Source: Rheum nobile
Taxonomy: Eukaryota; Streptophyta; Magnoliopsida; Caryophyllales; Polygonaceae
Length of the DNA stretch: 64,000 nucleotides
Reading direction: 5' to 3'
NCBI GenBank assembly: GCA_027886185.1
Contig: WOAB01000018.1
Coordinates: 868,001 to 932,000 of the forward strand
Both the position numbers and the translations under genes were made by a program. Within the stretch, counting starts at the first letter, position 1. Every line of letters begins with the position of its first letter. Below, piece after piece: positions 54,368 through 64,000 of this stretch. The notes under the pieces were generated by a model. That model searched no databases. It worked only from the letters and a program-made list of their open reading frames with translations, and had not been told where the DNA came from.

Positions 54368-55532
54368 TTTTAATGTGCATCAGATAGTAGCATAATTTCA
54401 CATCTTCAATTCACTTGTCCGTTTATTTCTGTTTTATTTCACAAATTGCAATTGTTCTAACCAAAGTTTGAGAGCTTCGACTTTTGCAGACTTACATTCT
54501 TTCTTTGCTGATGTTGATGTGGTCTCCTTTTGGCTTTTTCTCTAGTGTCTACTTCAATTTCCTGCTATTTTCTCATGATGATCTCTGACTAGTTTCAAAA
54601 TCTGGTTGCAGTTTCATGTTCTTTTGAGGTTTTTCTGTGCTGTTGTGCTTCAACCCTTCTTCAGCTTTGCTGCTACTATGCTGTTGTGTTTTGAATATGA
54701 TTTTGTGTTTTTTAGATTTTTCTATGCGTTTGTTCTTCATTCCTTTAGCTTTGATGCTGCTGCATTTTTCTAGAGAACCTATTCAGCAGAAATAAAAGGG
54801 CAGACATCAGATAGACAATAGACAGAAGTATCATTCCCTATTCTATGGACATATTCTCTCTTTACAGACAGACATAAGACTTTCTTAATTGGCCTTTACT
54901 ATGATTCCACTGCATTTAATTTGTTCTACTATGTTATGGACAAGTAAACTAGTTTCAAAATTTGGTTGCTTACCTTAATTTGTGTTGCTTTCCGTCCCTT
55001 TGATGTTATGCAAGTTGTAATTTATGGCATCATATCATATATGCTTAATTAGATATATAAAAGAATGATGAACAAACAAAGTGTTGAACATGTTGCTGAA
55101 CAAACCCATCCAAATCAGCTAAAAACAAGAAAGTTAAGAAAGAGGAACAATGACAATATCCAACTTCAAAACTTAGAAAGAAAACAACAAAACAAGTTCG
55201 CTAAAATAATCAGCAATTTCCCAACTGTAACAAGGACAGACAGTTCACCAAAAAAATCCCCAACAACAACTTGAAGATGATGACATTCGTTGGTAAAAGA
55301 AGCCAGCTGAGACGCCAAAAACAACTACCTCCATGCAAAAGATTAGCAAGTCACATGAGTCACAAAACAATCATGAACTTTTAATCACAAGACTCGAAAA
55401 AGGAACAAGGAACAACAAATGAACAACACAACTAAAGCATAATGCACCAAATCAGTCACTCAAAAAAACCAAGCGCCAAGGACTCACCAGAACCTTTAAG
55501 CTCCCTCATCAGTCATTGTTATTAGTTACCAA
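54368..55532. other. CACTA interior, unrecognised
   Basis: T-rich then A-rich sequence. The small plus frame 55065-55274 is Lys/Asn/Gln-rich without family features. No gene is supported. Confidence 0.35.
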
Positions 55533-56384
55533 TTACTTACGACGACGTTTTTTTGATGCACCAGTACCTACTTCATTCACTTCTTGAATATACAACCCTT
55601 CATCATGATCATCTCTTACGTAGAACTCTCTATCAATGTCTTCATCATTGAGTGCTGGAACCATAGAGCAAGTATTTCCTTCAGTAATATCCTCAACATC
55701 ATTTTCAAGTTCATCACTAGAAAATCTTTTTCTCGCAGACAGAACAATTGACCATTTCTTGTTTGATGGATCTGAAACATAAAACACTTGTTTTGCTTGT
55801 GATGCAAATATGAATGGATGTTCTTTATGACCTAATTTGCTGAGGTCCACAAGGTTAAAACCTAACTCATCAACTTTGACTGCATTGTTGTTGTCAACCC
55901 ATTTGCAACCAAACATTGGAACTTTGAAGCTGGTGTATTCCAATTCCAAAATCATCTCAATCACCCCATAATATTGCATGGATGCATAAACTGGATTTTG
56001 ATCTTTAGCGCTTGCAACATGGAGGGCTTGTTCTATAAGAGTGACCCCAATGTTCTGCATTGGGCTTTTATCATCACGATCCTTTGTGTAGAATGTATAG
56101 CCATTAATTATGTATGCAGTGTAATGAAAGACTTCCATCTTAGGCCTATAGGATAACTACTTCAATATTTCAGACACAAAATTTGGCGACTTAACTAATT
56201 CTGCAACAATCTTCTGTTCAAACCATGTGGTAAATGTACGGTTGTGCTCATTCAGAATCCACCTTTCAGTTCTACCCCGATTTTGGCAGCTCAAAGTGCA
56301 CTTGTGCTCCTCTACATACGGCTCGACTTCATCAACATTATGAAGGACATAGAGGTATGCTTGTTGACGGATATAAGGACACAT
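55533..56384 (-). pseudogene. CACTA transposase C-terminal part (DUF4216)
   Basis: The minus frame 56138-55533 holds GYTFYTKDRDDKSPMQNIGV, ASMQYYGVIEMILELEYTSF and FGCKWVDNN, then VDLSKLGHKEHPFIFASQAK: the DUF4216 domain that follows TNP2 in plant CACTA proteins. The preceding frame 56384-56157 (YIRQQAYLYVLHNVDEVEPY) belongs to the linker. A TAG at 56154-56156 separates the two frames, so one continuous protein is not made. Confidence 0.75.
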
Positions 56385-56416
56385 GCTAATTAGTTTGGCT
56401 CCTGAAATCCCAACCC

Positions 56417-58196
56417 TTATGTTGTATCTACTCGTTGAGCTTTAGGGAGACCGATAGGCTCAACATTAGATAAATACTTACTACAAAATTCCACTGCCTC
56501 TTCAACTATATACCGTTCAACAATCGATCCCTCGAGACAATTTTTGTTCTTCACATACCCCTTCAACACTTTCATATACCGTTCAAAAGGGTACATCCAT
56601 CTCAGAAAAATCGGACCATATAATCTCACCTCTCTTACCAATTGAATGACCAAATGGACCATGATGTCAAAGAAAGTTGGCGGAAAATACATTTCAAGCT
56701 CACACAAAGTAATAATAACATCATTCTGTAGGGAATTCAAATGAGCGGGGTCAATTACTTTGCTGCAAATTGATTTGAAGAAAAAACATAACCTGGTGAT
56801 TGCTAGTCGAACACCTCTTGGCAAAATTCCACATAGAGCTATCGGCAAGATCTCTTGCATTAAAATATAACAATCATGAGACTTTAGGCCAACTAACTTC
56901 AGATCCTTCATTGAAACAAGACTTCTAATGTTAGAAGAATATCCATCAGGAACTTTAACTTTAGCCAAAAAATCACAAAACTTCAACTTTTCATCTCTAG
57001 ATAGAGTGTGGCACGCAAGAGGCAAATAAGTGCGTTTCCCCCCCTCCTCTGGATGTAATTCCGGCCTAATTCCCATTTTCACTAAATCACGTCTAGCTTG
57101 GACGCCATCTTTTGTCTTTCCCAGGATATTAAGCAATGTGCCAATTATACTATCACAAACATTCTTTTCGATATGCATCACATCAAGGCTATGTCGCACG
57201 AATAAAAATCTCCAATATGGAAGGGAGAAAAATATTGATTTTTTTTTCCAACCATTGATAGCTTTGGGTTCCTTCTTCTTGATGAATTCATCCTTCTTGC
57301 CAAAACTGCAATTTATATCTTTCACTCTTTCATAAACTTGCTCACCAGTCAAAGGAGTTGAAGCAATCTTTTCCTCTACAGCTCCATAGAAGTTCTTTTT
57401 CTGCCTACGATAATGATGACAAGCATCTAGAAATGTGTGATTGCCCATGTAGACTGTCTTGTATGTAAGCTGATCAAAGTAAGTATCTGTCCCACATATA
57501 GGGCAAGCATTATGACCTTTCGTACTACAACCAAAGAGATTTCCATAAGCTGGAAAATCATTTATCGTGCAAAACAACATTGCTCTCAAATTGAATGTTT
57601 CTTGCTTATGTGCATAAAAAACATCAACACCCTCCTCCCACAATAACTTCAAATCTTCAACTAAAGGTGCCAAGTAAACGTTGATGTCATTGCCCGGTTG
57701 CCTTGGCCCCGAAATCAACATCGATAACATCAAATACTTCCGTTTCATGCATAGCCAGGGAGGTAGGTTATAAATTGCAATCAAGACAGGCCATACACTG
57801 TAAGTGCTACTAAGAGTACCATATGGACTCATTCCATCAGTGGAAAGTGCAAAGCGTAAATTTCTCGACTCTTTAGCAAATTCAGGATACTTAGAATCTA
57901 TATACCTCCATTGAGGGGAATCAGCTGGGTGTCTGAGTTTACCATCCTTTACCCTTTCTTCCTCGTGCCACCTCATATTCTTTGTATCTGTTGGAATTCT
58001 AAACATACGTTTCAACCTTGGTATTATTGGAAAATACCAAAGAACTTTAGCAGGAACCTTGTCCTTCTTATATTGTGATGCTTTACAACTCGGACAACTC
58101 TCCAATAAGGCATACTCCTTTCGATACAAAATGCAATCATTAGGACAAGCATGGATCTTCTCATAACACATTCCCATATGTGACAAAATCTTTTTT
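56417..58196 (-). pseudogene. CACTA TNP2 transposase, N-terminally truncated
   Basis: About 590 residues on the minus strand. Family motifs in order: YEKIHACPNDCILYRKEY; LRHPADSPQWRYIDSKYPEF; LSTDGMSPYGT (catalytic region of transposase_21); LRAMLFCTINDFPAYGNLFG with CPICG; LDVMHIEKNVCDSIIGTLLN; and a DUF4218-like end (LICHELEMYFPP-type, here TLCELEMYFPPTFFDIMVHL). The N-terminal third is replaced at about 58196 by Ty3 gag DNA, and the frame has no ATG at its natural start. DUF4216 follows downstream after stops. It is therefore probably inactive, although this block itself is open. Confidence 0.85.
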
Positions 58197-59856
58197 GCCA
58201 GCGGTTGCTGTTGCAGATCATCAGCCCGGATTTCAGCTCAAAGTTTACGTCATCCGCCAACTCAGGGAACTGCACAGCCATCGGTTGCTGTTGCAGATTC
58301 GGGGCAGTCAACTGCCTCAACGTCGGTTGTTCGTCAACCATCTCGAAACACGGATTGTCAAAGCACAATGATCTGTTTGTCATGCGGTTCCTAGAAAGGG
58401 TTCTCTCAATTTCTGTATCACAAGCTAGAAGCGGAGAGTCAGTAGCACGGATGTGGACCATAAGATAGATCCACACAAAAATTGGCACACAAACACACAC
58501 AAAGAAAAATCAAAACTTGCCTCCCCGGCAACGGCGCCAATTTGATAGGGGTTGTCGTGACACCTAAATAAAATAATCCTTAAAACCTAACTAAGTAGAA
58601 TAGGCAAGCAAGGGTCGAATCCCACAGGGAGGAGTTATCTTTCTTAATGCAAAGTAGTATGCCAAAGTAACAAAGGGGGTTTGTTGGTTTGATTGCAAGT
58701 AAACAAAGTAAATCAAAAGCAAAGGGTTATAATCAATTGGGAAAAAGTACTTAGCCAGACAAATATCCACCATTCATTTGATTGATTGATCCTAGATTAT
58801 TTCTATTCCTTCCTATGAATATTCCTGTCCCTATTCTGAAATAGTTACCAGTCCAACTAGTCCTGATAACCCTAACTATCGAACGCACAAGAAACTATCA
58901 AGATTTAAAACAATAGCAGCAAGAAGCATATGAATTAACCAGGATACATGCAACACCACAACTCACAACATTTAACACATAATCAATTCTCTTCACAATA
59001 AACTAGTTCAACTAGTCCTAGAGTATCATGTTTGCTACACAAGATAAGGGATTTCAACTCGAAATATCCAAACCCTAGCAATAGACAATAACTAATATCA
59101 ACTAGGTGATCAATCCAGTCAAATCAGCAAGAATCAATAGGAATAAGCACAAAGAGAAGAGATATAATCAAAGAAAAAGAAATAGAGTTATAATCTCACA
59201 ACCATATATCAAATGAAGGCTTCAATCGTCGGACTAAGCAAAGGTTGCTTAGTTCTTCATAGTCTTGAAACAAAAACTCAAAGGGAAAAACTGAACGTAG
59301 AATGGAAAATTCGATAATGAAAAGGCTGCTAGGAAACTAGGTTATAAACCTAGTAAAACCTAGAAAACTAAAGATAACAATTGAAATCTAAAAGGAAATA
59401 AAATAACTAACGGAATAAAAGAAAAGAAAAGTAAAAAGTAAATCTTCGAAGGAAATCTTCGGCGCGTCTGACGAACAGGTTTCCGCGACCGCGGAAAATT
59501 CTCTGTAAAGGTCTCGTGTCTTCAGTTGCCGCAATCGCGGCTTTGGCCCCCGCGACCGCGAATTCTTCACTGTTGCTCTTCTTCGCCTCGTAATGTTCCG
59601 CGATCGCGACGGTGAATTCCACGACCACGGAAAAGCTCCTGTAGCTCTTCTCCAGCTTCTTTCTTCGTCTTCTCTGGTCTTCTCAAGTGGCTTTCTCCTC
59701 CATCTTCATAATCTTCATTTAAGCTTCTCCAAACCACCATAATCATACTTCTACTCCTCGACTCCATACTCCACAATAACGCTCTAAACACATCCAAATG
59801 GTACCTAAAACTCCGGTAACAACTCCTAGTTAAACCCTACAAAGTAGCACTGATCA
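58196..59856 (-). mobile_element. Ty3 5' LTR, PBS and gag start, fused to TNP2
   Basis: On the minus strand: LTR 59856-58543 (TGATCAGTGCTACTTTGTAG to CAACCCCTATCA), a perfect tRNA-Asp PBS (58539-58522), then gag from 58464 (MVHIRATDSPLL) through FEMVDEQPTLRQLTAPNLQQ to FELKSGLM at about 58215. A 17-bp copy of gag sequence follows, then TNP2 codons. Gag and TNP2 are in different frames. The LTR holds GC palindromes such as CCGCGACCGCGG (59480-59640). No second LTR or target duplication. Confidence 0.8.
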
Positions 59857-60540
59857 CTTGACCGTGTGTTTCTGTTGTTGCTCTTAGGCCTATTCTCCAC
59901 TTGTCGATTGTATTGGGCCTCTTCTTGTTGTTGGGCCTTGGCTCGCGTTGTTGGACGTGGCCCCTTAATTCAGCCTGCGAGATGGCGTCGTTTGAGGCAT
60001 TTTAAGGCTGCCTTATAAGGGTCTCCTTTACCCTAATCTGGTAACCTCTCGCTGTCACTGTTGAACCTTGCTGTTTGGAGTTTTTCTGAGAATGGCTCCT
60101 TGAGAGCGAATCTCACCTACTCCTTGGTGGATTCCGATGGTGCCAGAGATTGAGAGATAGAGAAAGAAAGAGACGAAAGAAAGAGAGAAAGAGAGAGTGC
60201 TCGGAGCACTGTGGTTGTTCGACTGTGTGAAGCTTGCTTGTGCTTCTTTGTGTCCTTCCAGGGGACTTGCTTCTTCTATTTTCTCTGTTCTTGTCTTGCT
60301 CATGTGCCTTGTTTCTTTTCCTTTGCCGCCTGTGTGCTTGCTTTGTAACTGTGAGACTCTTGAGGCCTGTGTTGCCTAGTGGATTTGGTTGAGTCTCCCC
60401 TCTTGAGACTCCACAGACGTAGGACTTTGTCTGAACTGCGTTAACAACTCTGTGTGTCCATTATTGCTTGTTTCCTCTTTCTGTTTTATCGATGTTTGTC
60501 AAACGTTTTTTGGATTAGTACGATCGAAGCGAAAGAGTAG
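59857..60540 (+). repeat. LTR-like fragment
   Basis: A pyrimidine-rich block ends in ACTCCACAGACGTAGGACTTTG plus CTGAACTGCGTTAACAACTC, here read as the ACGTAGG...AACTGCGTTAA pattern common near the 3' end of Copia LTRs. It starts at the edge of the Ty3 LTR, and neither terminus is certain. Confidence 0.35.
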
Positions 60541-61021
60541 AATATTGTATAGGGATATAAAGCAAATTCATACATATAACATACAGTACGTAAGATTTGG
60601 TGAAGGAAGATGAGTTAATTAAATACCTTACCTAATTGAATTGACAATGAATTGGAGGCCAGGATTCAACCAACACTACGTAAGCAAACTAGGGTATAAA
60701 TCAAAATTTAGCTTTAAAGAATTGTGATCAAAATTTGGGAGAGGAGCCTATAGGACATACATACAGCTAGCAGAACTCAAAGTTTGGGTTTTAAAAAATT
60801 ATATTTTGGTAGTTGATAAGATTTGGTGAAGGAAGATAATAAAGATTATGAATAAATATCTAAAATACATATATAAATATATGAAATCTTATATATGTTT
60901 CCAAAATTAGTGATATAAAAGAATTATAATATATATGCATGCTATCTATCTTTGTCAACACAATTTCTCAAAGTAATTGTTAATTTTTATATAAAAATAA
61001 TATTAATAATTTGAACACAAT

Positions 61022-61592
61022 TAAAATATAAACTGTAACAACAACGGTTGGACAATTATCGTACCTCGGTTATGATTTAAACCGTATTAAAAGATAACCG
61101 AAGTATCAAAGACAACGGTTCTGCATAACCGTATTAAACTTTTACTACGGTTCATCAAACAACCGTGGTAAATGATTTACAATATTACCACGGTTATGAG
61201 GGAACCGTGGTAATTATACAAGTATGTTAAATTACCTCGAGAGAAATAAGAACCGTAGTAAAACACAATGCACTTTTACTTCAGTTATGTTAATAACCGT
61301 GGTATAATGATTGTCGTGGTAAATTGGTATGTGGTTTTTACCACGGCTATTGACTTAACCGTGGTAAAAACACGAATTAATTACCTCGATTGATGTATAA
61401 CCGTGGTAAAACCTCCAATGATGTAAAATTATAACGAAAGTACACGGACCGTGGTAATATAACCATAACGTTTACCTTGGTTATTTTCAAAGCAAATTGT
61501 ACAAAATTATCACGAAATAACGCGGAACCGTGGTAATGTTACCGTCGCCAAAGCCCTCTTTTCTACTACTGTGCAAATAACTTTTTCTAGTG
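61022..61592. repeat. CACTA subterminal repeat region and terminus
   Basis: About twenty-five copies of a 10-12 bp motif AACCGTGGTAA in both orientations, ending at TTTTTCTAGTG. Such motif arrays bind the TNPA-type protein in En/Spm elements. Confidence 0.75.
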
Positions 61593-61628
61593 CACATATC
61601 ATAGTCGTATATAGATCCACAATCTAAA

Positions 61629-61705
61629 TTTCAATATTGAACAACCAACCAACTTTCAATATTGAACAACCAACCAACTTTCAATATTGAAACAAACAAC
61701 CAACC
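61629..61705. repeat. 25-bp tandem repeat, three copies
   Basis: Unit TTCAATATTGAACAACCAAC plus CAACT, with TCAATATTGA (itself a palindrome) at 61631, 61656 and 61681. The third copy has small changes. Confidence 0.9.
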
Positions 61706-62148
61706 CAATTAAATATATACACAGTACATTACACTTATTGTTGCGAGTATATAAGTTGGCTAAGCCTGCAATGGAATTACAATAATTAATTTGAAGTGTG
61801 AGTAGATATACCATTGCCTCACTGTTCAACGTACACACAAGAAACATTAATATATAGAGTGATGGAAAACGAGTTGAAGATAAAAAACCACGTTTACTTT
61901 TTAACGCATAGGCAAGGAGGATAAAGGTGATGAATGAGCCTGTGAAATAGTATACGTACCCATCATGGATTAACCTAATCGATCTCTTTACCTTTACGAA
62001 ATAGTATACGTACCCAATTCTGTTTATAAATAGGACAATACAATATGTGAATCCTTGCTTTTTAAGGAACTAGTATTCACTAATTGGTAATTTCACCATG
62101 TTACTATATACGTCTCATATTCATGGGTAAATAATATATTACAGAAAA
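61706..62148. other. Intergenic, no feature
   Basis: AT-rich with no ORF or repeat of note. ACGAAATAGTATACGTACCCA-like words occur twice (61945 and 61996). Confidence 0.4.
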
Positions 62149-62164
62149 CAATATATAGAGGTAA

Positions 62165-62398
62165 ATTTTTTTTTTTTGAAAAGGTTAAATATATTAAATG
62201 CAAAGGAAAGCATAAGCTCGAGTTCTGTATAAGGCAAGATGAGCTATAAAAAGCTGTACATCAGACAACAATGTAAAAGTGGTGCTAGATCACCAAATTT
62301 TCAATTGACGCAGCCAAAGCATGTCGAGAGTATCATGTTTTCTCTTCCAGCTAAGCAAACGTTTGGTGGTAGTCAAGCGATATATCTGATCATTGCAC
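62165..62398 (-). mobile_element. Short LINE 3' end (heavily 5'-truncated)
   Basis: The exact 16-bp duplication CAATATATAGAGGTAA is at 62149-62164 and 62399-62414. The minus strand ends AATATATTTAACCTTTTC followed by a poly-A of about 14. No coding domain remains. Confidence 0.8.
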
Positions 62399-62580
62399 CA
62401 ATATATAGAGGTAATTACTTGCATATAAATCCATGTTTTGAAATAAATGTGGATATCTATGTTTAAATTTATGTAGACAAGTAAACACTATCTAGGTTTG
62501 AATGATTGTTTTTTCCTTCATTTTTTTAATAAGTTAATGAATTCAAGTGTTGAATTGTTGGCAGAATAATATGGGGAAAT

Positions 62581-63830
62581 TAAGATCTCATTAGGATGGG
62601 TCTAGGAGAGGAGTGAGGATGGCCGTGTGTTGGATCAAGAAAATTGACATCTAAGATCTCATTAGGATGGGTCTAGGAGAGGAGTGAGGACGGCCGTGCG
62701 TTGGATCAAGAAAATTGACATCTAAGATCGCGCCTTCAATAAAAGGCAAAGGCAAAAATTCGGAAAAAATTATGTACGGCCAAATTTTATGTGCGAAAAC
62801 GTGTAACATGTGCACACATATGTTGCTTCATATGCACTGATGCACACATACGTTGTATTCATATGCACACATAAGTTTTTTTTATGTGCACACATAGGTT
62901 ATTTTCCTAGGTTTTTATACATATACACACATGTTATTTCGTACGCACTCTTAGATTATTTTCATATGCACATATAGATTATTCTCATATGTGTTATATT
63001 TGTAGTTTTTATACACATGCACACGTGTTGTTTCTCATGTACACATGTATTATTTCATATGCACACATAGCACATAGTTAGACTTGTACAAGTTCGGGCT
63101 CGAGCCGAACTTTTGGGACGATATCAGCCCGGTTGACCGAGCCGGGCTAAGCCCGGCCACCTGACCCAAACGGGCTGAAATTGTTGTCCAAGCCCGTCCG
63201 GGAGACCGGCCCGGCCCGATTTTGTATTATATATAATATGTAATAATGTTTTATAGTATATAATTATGTTTTATATTATATAATATATGTAATTATATAT
63301 ATGTTATAAACTATATTAAAAATTTGAAATATTATATAATAAGGGCTGGAAATTTAATAACTATACATATTTAGACTACTATATAATATATATATAAATA
63401 TATATTTGTATTTTAAAAATTTTAACCGGGTATTGGGAGGGGCCTCTAGGCCCATTCGGCCTAGAGGAGTGTCTGTGCCCGGCCCGACGGGCCGCTACTA
63501 CTGTCCAAGCCCGATTTTAAACCGGACCGGACGAGCTGGCCCGGACTTATACAAGTCTACTTGTAGTGCATTTCACATGCAGAACGATGATATTATATTT
63601 CATATGCACACATTTGTTTATTCCATATGAACGTATGAGTTTTTATACATGCACATGATAGTGCACTTCACATGCACACAGATGTGTACTGTGTGTACAA
63701 AAATCTATTTTTTGGCGAAAAATTCGACCGTGTCAATTTTTTTTTTCAAATTTTGACACGCGAGCTGAACGCTTCATTTTCTTTCGATCCAACGGCCTAC
63801 GACCGTCTTCACTCCTCTCCGAAATCCTCG
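62581..63830. repeat. Foldback repeat with 71-bp tandem end and CATATGCACACAT array
   Basis: A 71-bp unit occurs twice (62581-62651 and 62652-62722, with GGAGAGGAGTGAGGACGGCC). The inverse of the same sequence lies at about 63780-63825 (ACGACCGTCTTCACTCCTCT). Between them are many loose copies of CATATGCACACATA, interrupted by a hAT-like MITE. This looks like one inverted-repeat element; its ends are not exact. Confidence 0.5.
63079..63559. mobile_element. hAT-like MITE, older copy
   Basis: 481 bp with ends TAGACTTGTACAAG and CTTATACAAGTCTA, GC-rich CCCGGCC subterminal words and an AT-rich centre, as in the copies at 12137 and 26951. The flanking octamers CACATAGT and CTTGTAGT agree at only five positions, so the duplication has decayed or the limits are off. 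Confidence 0.6.
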
Positions 63831-64000
63831 TTATCATTGGAACTTTTCCGGAATAATATACATAGAATTGAATTCGGGTGAAAATGCCCACGGATACAAT
63901 TTATATCCATTGGATTCGCATAAATCTGTCTAATTTGCACTTGTTAATTTGTCCCTAGCCTCCATTTATTCCAATCCGACGTTTTACATTAGTATACAAA

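Larger units (their letters stand above)
49240..61592 (-). mobile_element. CACTA (En/Spm) DNA transposon, minus strand, with nested insertions
   Basis: The right end reads CTTTTTCTAGTG, the inverse of CACTAGAAAAAG, at 61581-61592. Inside it are dozens of AACCGTGGTAA-type subterminal motifs; similar words (AACCGTGATAAAT, AACCGAGGTAAAT) reappear at 50375-50430. Between them lie TNP2, DUF4216 and Ulp1 coding blocks, all on the minus strand. The left terminus was not found and 49240 is only a guess. Later inserts: solo LTR 49287-49712, LINE 49720-50335, and a Ty3 fragment around 58196-59856. Confidence 0.7.

Overview
The window is nuclear DNA of a flowering plant, most likely a eudicot. It carries spliced genes with GT-AG introns, conserved plant proteins (an ALA2-type flippase, TPX2, a short PPR protein) and dense nested retrotransposons, MITEs, hAT and CACTA elements. 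Nothing bacterial, organellar or CRISPR-like is present. The species cannot be read from the sequence.

Layout. 1-3.9 kb: the last 11 exons of an ALA2-type P4-ATPase (+), with a small PIF/Harbinger-type MITE in the last intron. 4.2-13.4 kb: one 5'-truncated LINE that later received a Copia element (4572-8126), a second LINE (8172-9202) and a non-autonomous hAT (12137-13414); each insertion has a visible target-site duplication. 14.1-21.7 kb: an old antisense LINE remnant, then a complete Ty3-type element carrying only gag-protease (14815-21749, TSD ATACA). 21.9-28.2 kb: a run of MITEs and foldback elements of several superfamilies. 28.3-33.7 kb: TPX2 (+), 19 exons, with a cluster of MSA-like sites in its promoter. 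35.0-36.8 kb: a two-exon PPR gene (-). 39.3-47.8 kb: a 33-bp tandem repeat array split by a solo LTR, which is itself split by a rearranged, partly palindromic gag-only Ty3 element. 49.2-61.6 kb: a large minus-strand CACTA (En/Spm) element holding a TNP2/DUF4216 gene and an Ulp1-protease ORF. It is interrupted by a solo LTR, a LINE, a Ty3 LTR-gag fragment, fragments of a CIPK kinase and a tRNA-like unit. 61.6-64 kb: small repeats, a short LINE tail and another hAT-like MITE.

Only three cellular genes are well supported: flippase, TPX2 and PPR. They have unrelated roles (vesicle lipid asymmetry, spindle assembly, organelle RNA processing), and I see no functional cluster. The most unusual signals lie in the noncoding parts of the retroelements. 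They are tandem hairpins with compensated arms beside the Copia polypurine tract, GC-rich palindromes shared by unrelated LTR families, and paired GAAA-loop hairpins in the 3' noncoding region of the gag-only Ty3 elements. All exon limits were read by eye from splice motifs, reading frame and remembered family sequence; no database search was possible.
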